Below are positions 13,701 to 24,469 of a DNA stretch of 64,000 nucleotides, one piece after another. The notes under the pieces are model-generated. The model saw nothing but the letters and a program-made list of their open reading frames with translations, made no database searches and was not told where the DNA came from. The stretch comes from Ophiobolus disseminans (Eukaryota > Ascomycota > Dothideomycetes > Pleosporales > Phaeosphaeriaceae), in contig MU006222.1 in the NCBI GenBank assembly GCA_010093685.1, positions 1,158,147 through 1,222,146 of the forward strand. Reading direction: 5' to 3'. Each line of letters opens with the position of its first letter. Position 1 is the first letter of the stretch. A program made the position numbers and the translations under genes.

Positions 13701-16700
13701 GCGTTGTATGATGGTACAAGCATTGAGCTCATCTTCAGAGCTGTTTGGGATGCCTACAGTGGTCATGATGACCGCGATACCGCACCTTCATTCCAATCAG
13801 CTCTTGCATATGGTCCACTCCGTACTCAAGAGGGAGCGAAACATTTCTGGGAAGACCATCTCTCAAGCAGTACTTCTAGGCCACTTCCGGTGTTGATCCA
13901 CGAGGAAACGAATGAATCTATCAAGGCTACCCGTGAGATACCAGCTATGGCTACATTCGAGGCGACTAGGCGGAAACTCAACGTCACAGCTCAGGCCGTA
14001 GTTCAAGCCTGTTGGCTTGTTGTCATCCAAGATTTCGTCAAAGGAGCAATAACAATGGGTGTGGTGGTCTCTGGCAGAAGCATTGACCTTGAGGGTGCCG
14101 ACCGCATCGTCGGTCCTATGTTCAACACAATACCATACCAACACCGGTGTCAAGAAAGTGAATCCTGGAAGTCCATCATCAAGACAATTCATGATTTCAA
14201 CACCACCGCTCATCCCTACCAGCACACACCCTTACGGGATATCATCAGGTGGAGCAAGAAAAACTCTAGCGAACTACTTTTTGACAATCTATTCGTCTAT
14301 CAAGTGGGACAAGACGAAGGAGAATGGTCGAATAACAAAGCCTGGAGACTGATAGATGGAGATGCCGCAGCGGACTACCCTCTTGCTTTCGAGATCGAGA
14401 AAAGACCGGATGGTGCCTGGAAGCTGAACCTCGTTGCACAGAGCTATGTAGCTAATGAAGCCATGGCGGAGAACCTTCTTGACAACTTTGAGAAGGCGCT
14501 CCGTGAAGCGATCGACCATCCAGAGACGCTAAAAGAGGCTACGGCGGACATGGAATACCTCGGCGAAGATGGAGAGCCTACCACGAACGGGGTCAGCCAT
14601 GTGATGGATTTTGAGTGGACTGACAATGCTAACATACTTCGAGAGGCGCTTGCTCATCTTACTAACAACGAACTTGACGAGATCCACGAATCGACATCTA
14701 TCTTCGCGCTAGGACTCGACAGTATTGACGCCATAAAGCTCTCGTCGAAGCTCAGGAAACGTGGCCTTGAACTGCCTGTTAGCGGAATCATGCGCGGACT
14801 TACCATTGAAAAGATGCTACCGAACATCAAGAGGACTACTAATACAGAGAAGACCCCATTATCGTCTGATACGGTACTGGCCAATCGCAAGGACGAGTTG
14901 AAGGCCCACTTGTTCACGGAGAATATGGACCTGAGTCAAGTGCAAGACATCCTTCCTCCTACACCTTTGCAAGAAGCCATGGTCGCCGAGATGGTCACGT
15001 CTGAGTTCACAAGATACTACAATTTCGACGTCATGAGGCTCAACGCAGATACCAACATCAACCAGCTACAAAACGCGTGGACTCAGATAGTTGCAGCATC
15101 ACCGATCCTTCGCACGTCCTTTGTTGAGATCGACGACCCAAACGTAGATGCTTCGTTTGCGCAGATTATTCATGCACAGCCACACAACTTTTGGAGACAG
15201 AAAGTTGTGGAAAACGAGCCTGAGTACCATGTGCTGTTCGATGAGCTCCGAAAGGAGGCAGCCCAACTGCCTGCACTCGAGCCACTTTTCCATGTTACGG
15301 TCATCAGGTCTCCTGACCAGACCTACCTTGCTCTCTCTATCGCGCATGCTCTCTATGATGGTTGGTCATTGGGTCTGATACATGCAGACGTGCGACGGGC
15401 TTACGAAGGCCATTTCGAACCGCGTCCCGATTACCAACCCACCCTTTCTGCGATATTATCAAGCTCTGGAGCCGATGCTGCTACCTACTGGGCGGACTGC
15501 CTTTTCGAGGCCAAATCGTCTACCTTCGAGCGACGAATGCCTTCGTTCGGCGGTACATCCAACGTTGTGCACCGTCTTCATCAGATCAGCAAAACCCCAG
15601 TAGCCGACCTGACGGAGTTTGCCAAGAAGAGCAGCGTTTCCCTTCAAACAATTGGTCAAGCAGTATTTGCGATGGTGCTGGCCTCCTACATCGGCTCGCT
15701 GGATGTTACGTTCGGGTCAGTTCTATCCGGCCGCGACGACGAGACAGCATCGCAACTCCTTTTTCCTACCATGAATACCGTGCCTATTCGAACGATCGTT
15801 CACGGCACTCGATCCGAGCTGTTACGCCATGTACAAGACAGCTTCAACAATACGAAGCAATGGCAGCACTTTCCCCTTCGCAAGGCCTTGGCACTAGCAG
15901 GTGCGCACGGAGGCCTGTTCGAAAGCTTGTTCATTTACCAGAAAGGCGCAGATATGGTCAACGAACCATTAGATCTACTGTACACCAGTATCGAAGGTCG
16001 TAGCGATGTCGAGTACCCCGTTTGCGTTGAGATGGAAATTGTGCATGATGAGCTCATCTGGAGATGCGCTGTGAAAGACGAGGTGTTTAACGAATCAGAC
16101 TCAAGAAAGATGATGAGCAAGTTGGACAACGTGATTCACGAGATTCTGCAGTCGCCAGAGAAAGCTGTCATCGACTTCACGCCGCAAGGAGCCTCGATTT
16201 GTGGATTACCTCCCTTCCACCACGAGGAACGAGAAAATACGAATTCTTCCAATACGAGCATGGACAATGAGCAGCACCAGACAGTTGAGCCAGAAACAAA
16301 AATAGTGCGTGCCATTCGCGAAGTTTTAGCAGCCGTTTCCGGAAGCCGAGAAGATGAGATCACGGAGCAAATGACGATTTTCCACGTTGGACTGGATTCC
16401 ATTAGTGCAATCAAGGTGGCTTCTCTTCTGCGCCGAAAAGGCATCGATATCAGTGTGGGAGAGATGCTAAAGGCAGGATGCATCAAAGACATGGCTCGCA
16501 TTATCGATAATCGCTCGTCTCATCACGTTGACGATAATCAAGATTACACGTTTGTCATCGACAACGCTCTGCAGAATTTGGACGTCAACGCAATTATGCG
16601 GCGTGAAAAAGTTCAAGAGGGCAAAGCGCGCATCCTACCTATCACGGCTGGACAGTTGTACATGTTGTCAATGTGGCTCAACACATGTGGTAGTAACTTC

Positions 16701-17966
16701 TATCCAGAGTTCACATACAACTTGACTGGATCAATACCATTCGAAACGCTTCAGAGCGCATGGAAAACTCTCGTGGTCGCAAACCCGATGCTGAGGACTA
16801 TCATTGTTGCCACGCAAGATTCACAGATACCATACGTCCAGTTGGTACGCGAAGATACGGATGGCATCTGCAATGTTGCCTATCACGCCGAAGAGCAGAG
16901 TACAGATCAACAACATGAGCTGGAGCAACCCTGGACAAGACTCGGTGTTACGAAAACCAATTCAGGCTGGGAAATAAAGCTCAAGATTCACCATGCGCTG
17001 TACGACGGTGTCAGCCTGCCAATTCTCATGCAGCAACTACAAGATCTCTGCAACGGAAGTACTGCACCGGATATAAGTGACAAATTTGCAAAGTATGTTG
17101 CCAGCGCTATCAAACCATCGGCATTTGAGGCCCGAAAATCGTTCTGGATGAAGTATCTGGATAGCATAGAGCAGCACAGGCTCCATCAGCCGACTTTATC
17201 ACCAACCTCACAGACCGAAATCTTTATGCCAGATCTGCTCCCGATCAAAACAGTCGATAGCACGGCACGTCAGCATGGCTTCTCCGTTCAAACACTTTTC
17301 CTTGCAGCATACGCCAAGCTCTACGCCCGACTTACTAGGGCTCCGAAAGAGTGCGACATTGTGATCGGTATATACCTTGCGAACCGTTCGCTGGTTATCC
17401 CAGGAATCGAGACCGCTGCAATACCGACCATCAATTTGCTTCCACTGCGAGTTTGCGTCCCACTAGAGAAGAGCATGGTAGATGCTGCTCAGCAGATCCA
17501 ACAACATCTCCAGAAAGTCAGCGAGCCTGCAAATGCTTCTGCAAGTTTGTGGGAGATTAGCGAATGGAGTGGAGTCAAAGTCGATTCTTTTGTCAACTTC
17601 TTAACTTTGCCGGATGCTGAGACGGGCCAAGAAGACAATGGAATCAAGATCACTCCAGCATCCCAGTGGAACGAGGAAGTGAGTCGTGTGGTCGAACACG
17701 CTGCTGGGAATGGAGCTTCGCACGGAAAACATGTTGGTGGTTTGCGCAATGAGAGAGTGAATGGGGCATACTTGGTAAGCCACCTCAGCAGTAGAGGCCC
17801 TGAGACATGACTAACCATAACACAGCACGCTATCGATATCGAAGCCACAGTACGCAACGGGGCTTTGGGTGTTGGTATCTTTGCGCCTGTGGAGATGTTG
17901 GGTTTGGAGGAAGGCAAAAAGATGACAGAGGATCTGAGATTGGAACTTGAGGCTATTGGAAAATAG
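1742..17966 (+). CDS. NPS2: Ferricrocin/ferrichrome-type siderophore NRPS (SidC/NPS2 family)
   Basis: Exons are 1742-5810, 5863-17774 and 17826-17966, giving 5373 aa. The order is A-T-C four times followed by T-C-T-C. Adenylation A3 motifs (TSGSTG or TSGTTG) lie near residues 177, 1224, 2290 and 3348. Carrier serines (GLDS or GMDS) are intact near 562, 1627, 2681, 3752, 4303 and 4862. All six condensation domains keep the catalytic second His of HHxxxDG (C3 reads FHALFDA). There is no thioesterase, epimerase or reductase domain; the C-terminal T-C-T-C and terminal C domain are the hallmark of fungal hydroxamate siderophore synthetases, which join and cyclise acylated hydroxyornithines with Gly/Ser-type residues. 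Aspergillus SidC has three A domains; four are reported, to my knowledge, for Cochliobolus NPS2. The ATG at 1742 is the first in frame. Splicing at 5810/5863 restores YGPSET, and the last exon completes the terminal C domain. The exact product is inferred. Confidence 0.93.
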
Positions 17967-18139
17967 TGCTTTTGGTTGTGATTGGCGTTTTCGGATGAAA
18001 TTGGCGTCCGGGTGATCTGTCTATCTTCACATGGTGTTGAGGTCAGTTGGGACATGGCGTTATATGGTCTCTCACATCTCATCCCATATTGTGTGTAACG
18101 AATTACGACATCTCATCTCCTCATGATGCACATGTCCAT

Positions 18140-18695
18140 CTAGAGCCTCCTGCCCGCCTTGCCAAACATACCCAGCAGCGTCAACGTGCGGTTCACCCAC
18201 AGAAACGCACTAACAATCACATTCCCAACCATCATATCATTATACCCTCCAAAGTCCCAAAACATGTCACTACCCATGACTTTGTAGCTGGCATATATAT
18301 GTCCTAGATCGCCAACTGCTGCGGCGGCCAGGTAGTATCTGGTCAAACGCGGTTCGCGCGTTACAATCGTGAACAATATCGAGAGCATGCATTGTACGAG
18401 AAACATGTTTGCGATTGATAGGGACAGTATTTGGGCGTGTGGTGGGACGGTGGATGATGTGAGGATGGGCGTGGGAGGGAGTTGGCGCGACACGAAGGAG
18501 GAAGAGTCGAAGAAGGCAGCGTAGAAGCCAATGAGTAGAGATACTGTATGATGTGATTTAGCGGGAGAAATACTACGCTGTTCGTATGTGGTCGCGCGAA
18601 GTTTGTAAGCCTGCTGGAGGTTGGCGAAGCTTACCAGGCTCGAAGTACGTGAAGACGATTGCCGGCCATGTTGGCAGGTTGGTGCCGAGGGCCAT
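18140..18695 (-). CDS. DUF7704-like small four-helix membrane protein
   Basis: Exons (minus strand) are 18635-18695 and 18140-18543, giving 154 aa. The 91 bp intron has a GTAAGC donor and a CATACAG acceptor. Splicing joins a short first exon ending in FTYFEP to VSLLIGFYAAFFD, recreating the EPVSLL signature seen at the start of this fungal family; the C-terminus WVNRTLTLLGMFG is also typical. Four hydrophobic segments are visible: residues about 12-32, 58-80, 88-108 and 120-145. Function of the family is unknown; an integral membrane location is inferred. The gene is convergent with the NRPS, with stops 173 bp apart. Nothing ties it to siderophore biology. Confidence 0.8.
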
Positions 18696-18938
18696 GTTGA
18701 GCAAGATGTGTAGGCAGTCGCAGAGGATGTCTCAAGCGGTGTAGTCCCCTTTTGCGCTATGTGAATGTGGTCGTGTTGGTGTCGTCAACTCTGGCGTCGA
18801 CGCGCCTGGAACATCGGAATGGTTCCGAACTTCGGTGTCCTCATATCTGCAACACATTTCTTCCTGAGACCACAATCATCCGCATCCTGATCTCGTTATT
18901 GAGACTGCGCCTCCGATCTATTAATCACATCACTACAT

Positions 18939-19721
18939 CTACTGCTCTCTCTTCAAGCCCCTTGCGATGAAGCAGTTGATCCTCAAAACCTCCCCATCCC
19001 GCACCTCGAGCTCCAGGTCCTCTGGCAACACTTCGAACCTAAAGTCTACAAGACCAGCATGACTCATGATCGACCTGAGTTCGTCCAGCGTAAACCCGCG
19101 CGGCTTCTTCTCCTCAGAGCCCCTGTGGCCGTTATCGAATATATCCTGGATGAACAGCACACCACCAGGTCGTAGTCTCTCTACTAGCCGCTGCACCGCG
19201 TCCTCGGTATTTGGGAAGTGGTGAAGAGCTGCGCTAACAGTAATGAGGTTGAAACTATCATCAGTAGTTGACGGTATTGGCGTACTGCAAATCAAGTCTC
19301 CCACGATGGCTTGTGTGCTGGCGTGCTGTGGGCCGAGTTCACCAACCCTGGCATTGTACTTCTTAACCATTGCAGGCGACGCATCGATTGCTGTAATCGA
19401 CGATACATGCGGTGCGAAGACCTAAACGAAGATCAATCGCTGTAATCTCGTCGACTTTAAGGGACGAACCCTGCTCAAGAAACCATTTCCGCAAGCGTAG
19501 TCCAGCATCTTGACTTCGGCGCCTGACGAAGTCCAGTCCACGCCAATAATGTCAAGACGTGCCCGTATACACTGAGCGACTTTCTTGTGCATAGCCTCAT
19601 TGATCGGACGTTCTTCACATGAATATATCACCGCGCTGCAGGCTGTCAGTTTTCTAGTCGCTTCACACAAACACGTATTGTCTCACCCCGAGTCCATCAT
19701 CGACTCTGCCCTTATAGCCAT
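18939..19721 (-). CDS. Class I SAM-dependent methyltransferase
   Basis: Exons (minus strand) are 19687-19721, 19470-19635 and 18939-19421, giving 227 aa. The SAM-binding motif I reads LDYACGNGF (residues about 56-64). An acidic post-I residue follows in ITAIDAS (D80), then SAALHHFPNTEDAV and the RLRPGGVLFIQD strand typical of Methyltransf_11/12 folds. The second intron (19422-19469, 48 bp) has an unusual GTTCGT donor, but its removal joins FLSR directly to VFAPHV as in the family. The first exon encodes only 11 codons plus two bases and is the least certain part; a start at the internal Met near residue 27 is possible. The substrate cannot be inferred. The protein is small and has no fused domain. 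Confidence 0.8.
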
Positions 19722-20342
19722 TGAAGATGTCTATCAATCTGGATAGAGACAGCCAGGAAAATTTCGTTCAGACTTGAGAAACGAGGACGGAGAACGATTT
19801 CGCTCTACGCCCTTGCGGAGACCTCATACTTCATATATCTGCTAATATCGCGCCGATCGTGTTGCCATACACGAACTGCGGAGACTCCATGCGTGCGACG
19901 GAGAACATTCTCTAGCCGATACGCTATTTTTCACCAGCCAGTCACCATACCTTTTCTCATCCTCTTATTAACAATCACTACCATGACTGGTGCGTGTTCA
20001 TCCAGTTCTCTAGTAGTAGGTACCATTTCAAAACGTCAGTGACGCACTAAACCGCTTGTGCGACGTTTGCGTAGCGAAATGACATACGATAAAAATAATA
20101 AAGGACGCATCTCGCCAAGCGAGGCGTCCATCGCGCAGCATTGCGCAGCAAATCACCGACAATAGAAACTACAGGCATCTTCATCCGCATGCACTAGTTA
20201 GGCATCGCCTTGTTACGCCCCGCGCCAACGGGTATTTGTGTTTCGGATGTTCAGCCCCCAACGTTTGGTCGCACGACATATGTAAAGATGGCGAGGCTGC
20301 ACGTCCAGCCTCACCTCAACATATCCGTTGGCGTTTGACACG
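19722..20342. other. Divergent promoter region between methyltransferase and DUF3176 gene
   Basis: No coding frame is supported. At 19983 an ATGACTG followed by GTGCGT, preceded by a pyrimidine-rich leader, resembles a fungal gene start with a tiny first exon, but no continuation was found. A strong hairpin lies at 20103-20129. Confidence 0.5.
20103..20129. repeat. Inverted repeat (hairpin)
   Basis: GGACGC pairs with GCGTCC and the adjacent CTCG with CGAG, around a 5-nt loop and a 2-nt bulge. It lies about 215 bp upstream of the DUF3176 start and could fold in the 5' leader or be a protein-binding palindrome. It is directly followed by a short GCGCAGCA direct repeat. Confidence 0.5.
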
Positions 20343-22486
20343 ATGCAACCACCCTCGTCACCCGTGTCGCCCATCCAATATTCCGCTGTCACGGACAGGG
20401 AGTTCTCTAGATCTCCAGAAATTGAACATGATTCGATCACTCCGGCAAAGACGCAAGCAAGGGCAATCGTCGTGACCGAACAGAAAAGAGATGGGTCCGA
20501 CGACGGTTCGGGCCGCTATGACAGCAAGCCTGCTCGTCCGCACTTCATATGGTGGTACGAGACGACTTGCTGCTTCCTGGCTGTCGGTGCACTGGTGGGA
20601 ACCGTCGCCATGGTATGGTCTTTTGACCACAGACCCCTCCCACACTGGCCCTACGAGTTGTCGATAAACACGTTCATCGCGGCTTTCAGCGTTCTCCTCA
20701 AGACTTCTGCCGGGTTAGTCCTTGCTGAGTCGATCAGCCACATCAAATGGACGGAATTGAAACAACCAAGGTCTCTCCGAAGCTTTACGGTGCATGACGA
20801 TGCCAGTCGTGGTCCGTGGGGAGCCTTTGCCTTGCTGTGGAACGACAAGGGCCGCCACATCTCATCGTTGGGTGCCCTCATCATCATCCTAATCCTGTTT
20901 ATGGAACCTTTCACTCAGCAGATTGTTTCCTTCTACGACTGTGTGGAAGTTGATCGCCTCGAGACGGGGAAGATTCCAAGGACCAACTTTTATGTACAGG
21001 AGACGGGCTTCAATATGGGTGGCGCCAGCAACGTACCCTGGGCTTTGCGAAACTCCATCAATCAAGGGCTCTTCGCCACGAATAAGCCTCAATTAGATAT
21101 CTCCTGTGACTCTGGAAACTGTACGTTCAGTGGGACATATAGCTCGCTCGCTTTCTGCAGCGTGTGCAAAGATATATCCTCGGAGTTAGTCAGCGAACCA
21201 TGGCCGAACCCAAGAAACATCACTCCTGTGCCAAATCAGTTCCGCTACCCGAACATGACATTGCGCATTCGTCCCGGCGCCCAGTCCAACCTTAGTCTGG
21301 CGCTGCCCGCTGGAGAGGGAATGGTTGAAGAGACTCGGCGTACCTTGGTAGCTCAAGGGTTCCCAATGATTGATGTTATTCGCTCGCTGGACAACAAGAA
21401 TTACGTTGCACATTCCTGCAACGTGTCCGCGTGTATGCAAACATACGAGGCCATGGTACGAAGCAGCAAGCTTGAGGAAACGGTCGTGGATGAGCATCTG
21501 ATTCCCAGAAGCACCGAGTAAGTGGTTTTCCTGTTGCAAACTCCATGTGATGCAAGGGCTAACAACACCCGTGTAGGTTCGGGTACTATCGCGTCGCAGA
21601 CCTTGAATGTATCCAAGAGTCCAAGAAACAGCAACTCTCCGAAATGGGCTACAACCTCGAAGCGAATCCACGATGGCTACCGTACAATGTCTCTGTATTC
21701 TACAACGTGACTGAGGAACGGAACACGTTCCAAGGTTCTTGTCAATACGTACCCGCGGATAAGGTCGATAAGTTTTGCGACAAGAACAAGCGCAAGATTG
21801 CCAACAAATACCTGTCTCTGTCAGACGATGCGGCTCAGATCGTCCCAGCCGACTGCGTGTACTCCATGTCTGACACTGCAGGTAACACTCTCTACACGAG
21901 CGTGTTCAGAGACCTGTTCAAAGGCGAATTGTTAGAACGGGGGACTTCAAACCCTCCAGCGCTCTTCGGTCCTGAACCACTCATGGCTATAAGACACGCT
22001 GGCTCAGGCAACGGTACTCTCAAGGACATGAGCGATCTCATGCGAAACATCTCCAACTCCCTGACGACTTACGTCCGGCAGCACGGCAACGTGAACATGA
22101 GCAACCCCATGCTCGGCACCGTAACCAGGAACACGGTCTGCATCCGCGTGCAATGGCCATGGGTAGCCTTCTCCGCCGCCATCGTGCTGCTCACGCTCGT
22201 CTTCTTCCTCTACGTCGTCGTTAAAGCGCGCGGCGACCAAGCGGAGCTACGCAGGGCGTGGGAAACAGAGGGCGTGCATGCGCCGTTTTACGACTTCAAG
22301 TCGAGTGCACTGGCGCTGCTGTTCCATGGCTTGGACGACGATAGTCGCAGGCAGCTGATTGATGTGGGGAGTACGAACCGGACGGCTGAGATGGCGAAGA
22401 GGAGCAAGGATGTTAAGATACAGTTGGTGGCTACGGAGAGAGGGTGGAAGCTTGCGACTGTTGGGACGCATAATGGCCTCTCTTAA
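20343..22486 (+). CDS. DUF3176 family membrane protein
   Basis: Exons are 20343-21517 and 21577-22486, giving 694 aa. The intron is 59 bp with a GTAAGT donor, and splicing reads STEFGYYRVADLEC across the joint. The N-terminal segment shows the DUF3176 hallmarks: WWYETTCC, a first helix around residues 73-95, LPHWPYELSINTFIAAFSVLLKT, AESISHIKW, and the near-invariant DDASRGPWGA. A third helix (IIILILFMEPFTQQ) follows, then a roughly 400-residue Cys- and Asn-glycosylation-rich region predicted to be extracytoplasmic, and a C-terminal helix (WVAFSAAIVLLTLVFFLYVVV) before a short cytoplasmic tail. The family is large in Dothideomycetes and Eurotiomycetes and has no assigned function. The first ATG in frame was chosen; the frame extends upstream only through a TTG. 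Confidence 0.88.
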
Positions 22487-24230
22487 TTGTATCGTGGTGA
22501 TGGACGGAGTGAAAGGCAGACTGAATATCAAAATAGTACATTTCCGCTTACCAAACGTTCTCCGTAGCATGACCGCGTCGATGCATAACCATGAAACCAT
22601 TCAGGATCATTGTCTTTCCTCGTTGACCGTACTGTGCGTTCGCTACAAACTTGATCTTGCGATGTCTCCGTGCCGCAGTCTTCGGTGATTCGTATGGCGT
22701 CGGTCTCCGGATACGGCACCGCCTTGAGTTTGGGACTGAATATGTGCATGATCGTGCCTAGGTGACGGTTTCCGGTAGAGTGATAAACACATTACCAGGC
22801 GATGTTGCGAGGTAATCCTTCGACTCAGCAAATGCTGAGACCTAGCCACATGATGGCAGAAAGCATGGAGGTTCGAAAAGCTTGGTATCCGCTATAATGG
22901 ACGTTATTATAGTAGGTAGTGATCATGAACTCAGATATTCAGAAAAAGGACCTGGCTTGGATGTTGTGTAGTATGTACGGACACTTCGTACATCGATCAA
23001 TAGCGTCTTCAAGATCTCGAAGTGCCATCCAATGCTTCCGAGGTCTGGAGCCAGCGTACAGCGTACGATCCAGGCAAGTAGAAGTTGTCACGCGCAAGTA
23101 ATAGCGCATGCGCACGTAATAAGAGGAACTACGCACAAGTTTGCTTGCTCAATTACGCATCATGAAAGAGCACTTACCACAGTAGTGTTCGTACGGAAGA
23201 GACGATGCCGCTTCTCGATTGCCGAACCGCTCCACATGGCATTTATCCCATTCGTGCGGTAGCATAACCGGCGCACGTCAGCTTCGGTACCAGATCAATT
23301 TCGCGTACCTCGTATCGCGTGCGAACGCTGACAACGGCGCAAGTCTTCAACAATCTCTTGTGCACAACACAGGTGGACTTGCATGTCGATTGCTGGGTTC
23401 CCCAGCCGGGAAGTAGATCAAAGACGGACCAAAATTAAATGAGGCTCGCGGACCATTATGATCGCGATCTGAACAGCGTTTGGCCGAAAACACCCCGTCC
23501 AATTTCATTTCGGGATGGGCTTGGCGGGGCGGCAGCTGAACGTGGCCGTTGACGTCAATAGCGCCGATCATGCTCGAAGCTGACTGCTTGTGCGTTATGG
23601 TGGTGCGAATGAGGAATACGGTGCTGGTGCTGGTGTGTGCCCGTAGGATGACTCTCCCGACCGGCGTGCGTAGTAGTGAAAACTATGTTGTAGTGAGTGC
23701 GACATGGATACAGTGTTTGCGCTCGACTTTGACAATTGGACGGCTCGGCGCATTTCCATTGATTGCGGGACGACGTTGGCCGTTGACATGTAGCAACGAT
23801 GATGCCTGTGTACGACAAGTTCGTTGGCGTTCAAATGCGCGCTAGGGTCCGTGTGAGGCTGTCTCGTCGTCTCCACAGATCCCTCTGATGCGCTTTCTGA
23901 AACAAATTTCTGGGTCCATTCAAATCCAATGCTGACGTCCTTCCTCGAATTGAGCTGGTCAATAATAGCTTGTGCTACTCCGTAATGTTTGTCAATCGAC
24001 CATTTCGCGACCTGACGCGATCTTTAGTCGCGTGTGCGGAGTTATCAATCGACCAATTGGAATCTCCCATTCTGCAAGGCTGATGTAGTGCAAATCTTGC
24101 TGCAATTTCACGAAGGCTGAGAAACAGATCGGCATAGGTACCAGCACTCTGGTGGACGATCTTGTCGAAATGATATTTTACCATTAATGTTCTAGACCCT
24201 CTTGTTGAGAGGTTTCAGACAGAGGCCACT
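22487..24230. other. Intergenic region without supported gene
   Basis: Short frames on both strands lack motifs, consistent splice structure or typical coding composition. Nothing recognisable as a repeat family or RNA gene was seen. Confidence 0.5.
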
Positions 24231-24469
24231 TCATGGCCGGCCTGCTTCCTTAGCTATAGATCGTTCCCACACGGTGAGCGGGATGAACACCGCAACGAAG
24301 GCGGCAGCGAAGCCAAGCGGAAACATCAGCCAGAATAGCCATGAAGCAGAAACCAACTTTTCCGGCTTTTGTTGTTTGCTGCAGGAGCATGCAAGGCCAT
24401 CATCGGATGCGTAAGATGAAGTAATCCGTCTTTCGTCAGCTCCGAATGAGGAGGAGTTATTCCCCGCAC
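24231..24469 (-). pseudogene. Possible orphan C-terminal exon of a membrane protein
   Basis: On the minus strand an open segment bounded upstream by a TTATTAAG acceptor and ending in TGA at 24231-24233 encodes about 79 residues. They comprise a polar Ser-rich part (including SSSFGADERRITSSYASDD), a CSC motif, then one strong hydrophobic helix reading WLFWLMFPLGFAAAFVAVF, followed by a short basic tail. The composition is protein-like and unlike shadow frames. No in-frame ATG precedes it. An upstream exon ending near 24560 (TACGCCTGGTCGA before GTACGC) would join in frame, but no clear start exon follows. It may be a gene with unresolved 5' exons or a decayed remnant. Confidence 0.3.

Noticed and set aside
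18939..22486. Methyltransferase and DUF3176 gene as parts of a siderophore gene cluster
   Set aside because: Neither family belongs to the known ferricrocin pathway (ornithine hydroxylase, acetyltransferase, NRPS), and they have their own promoters; adjacency alone is weak.
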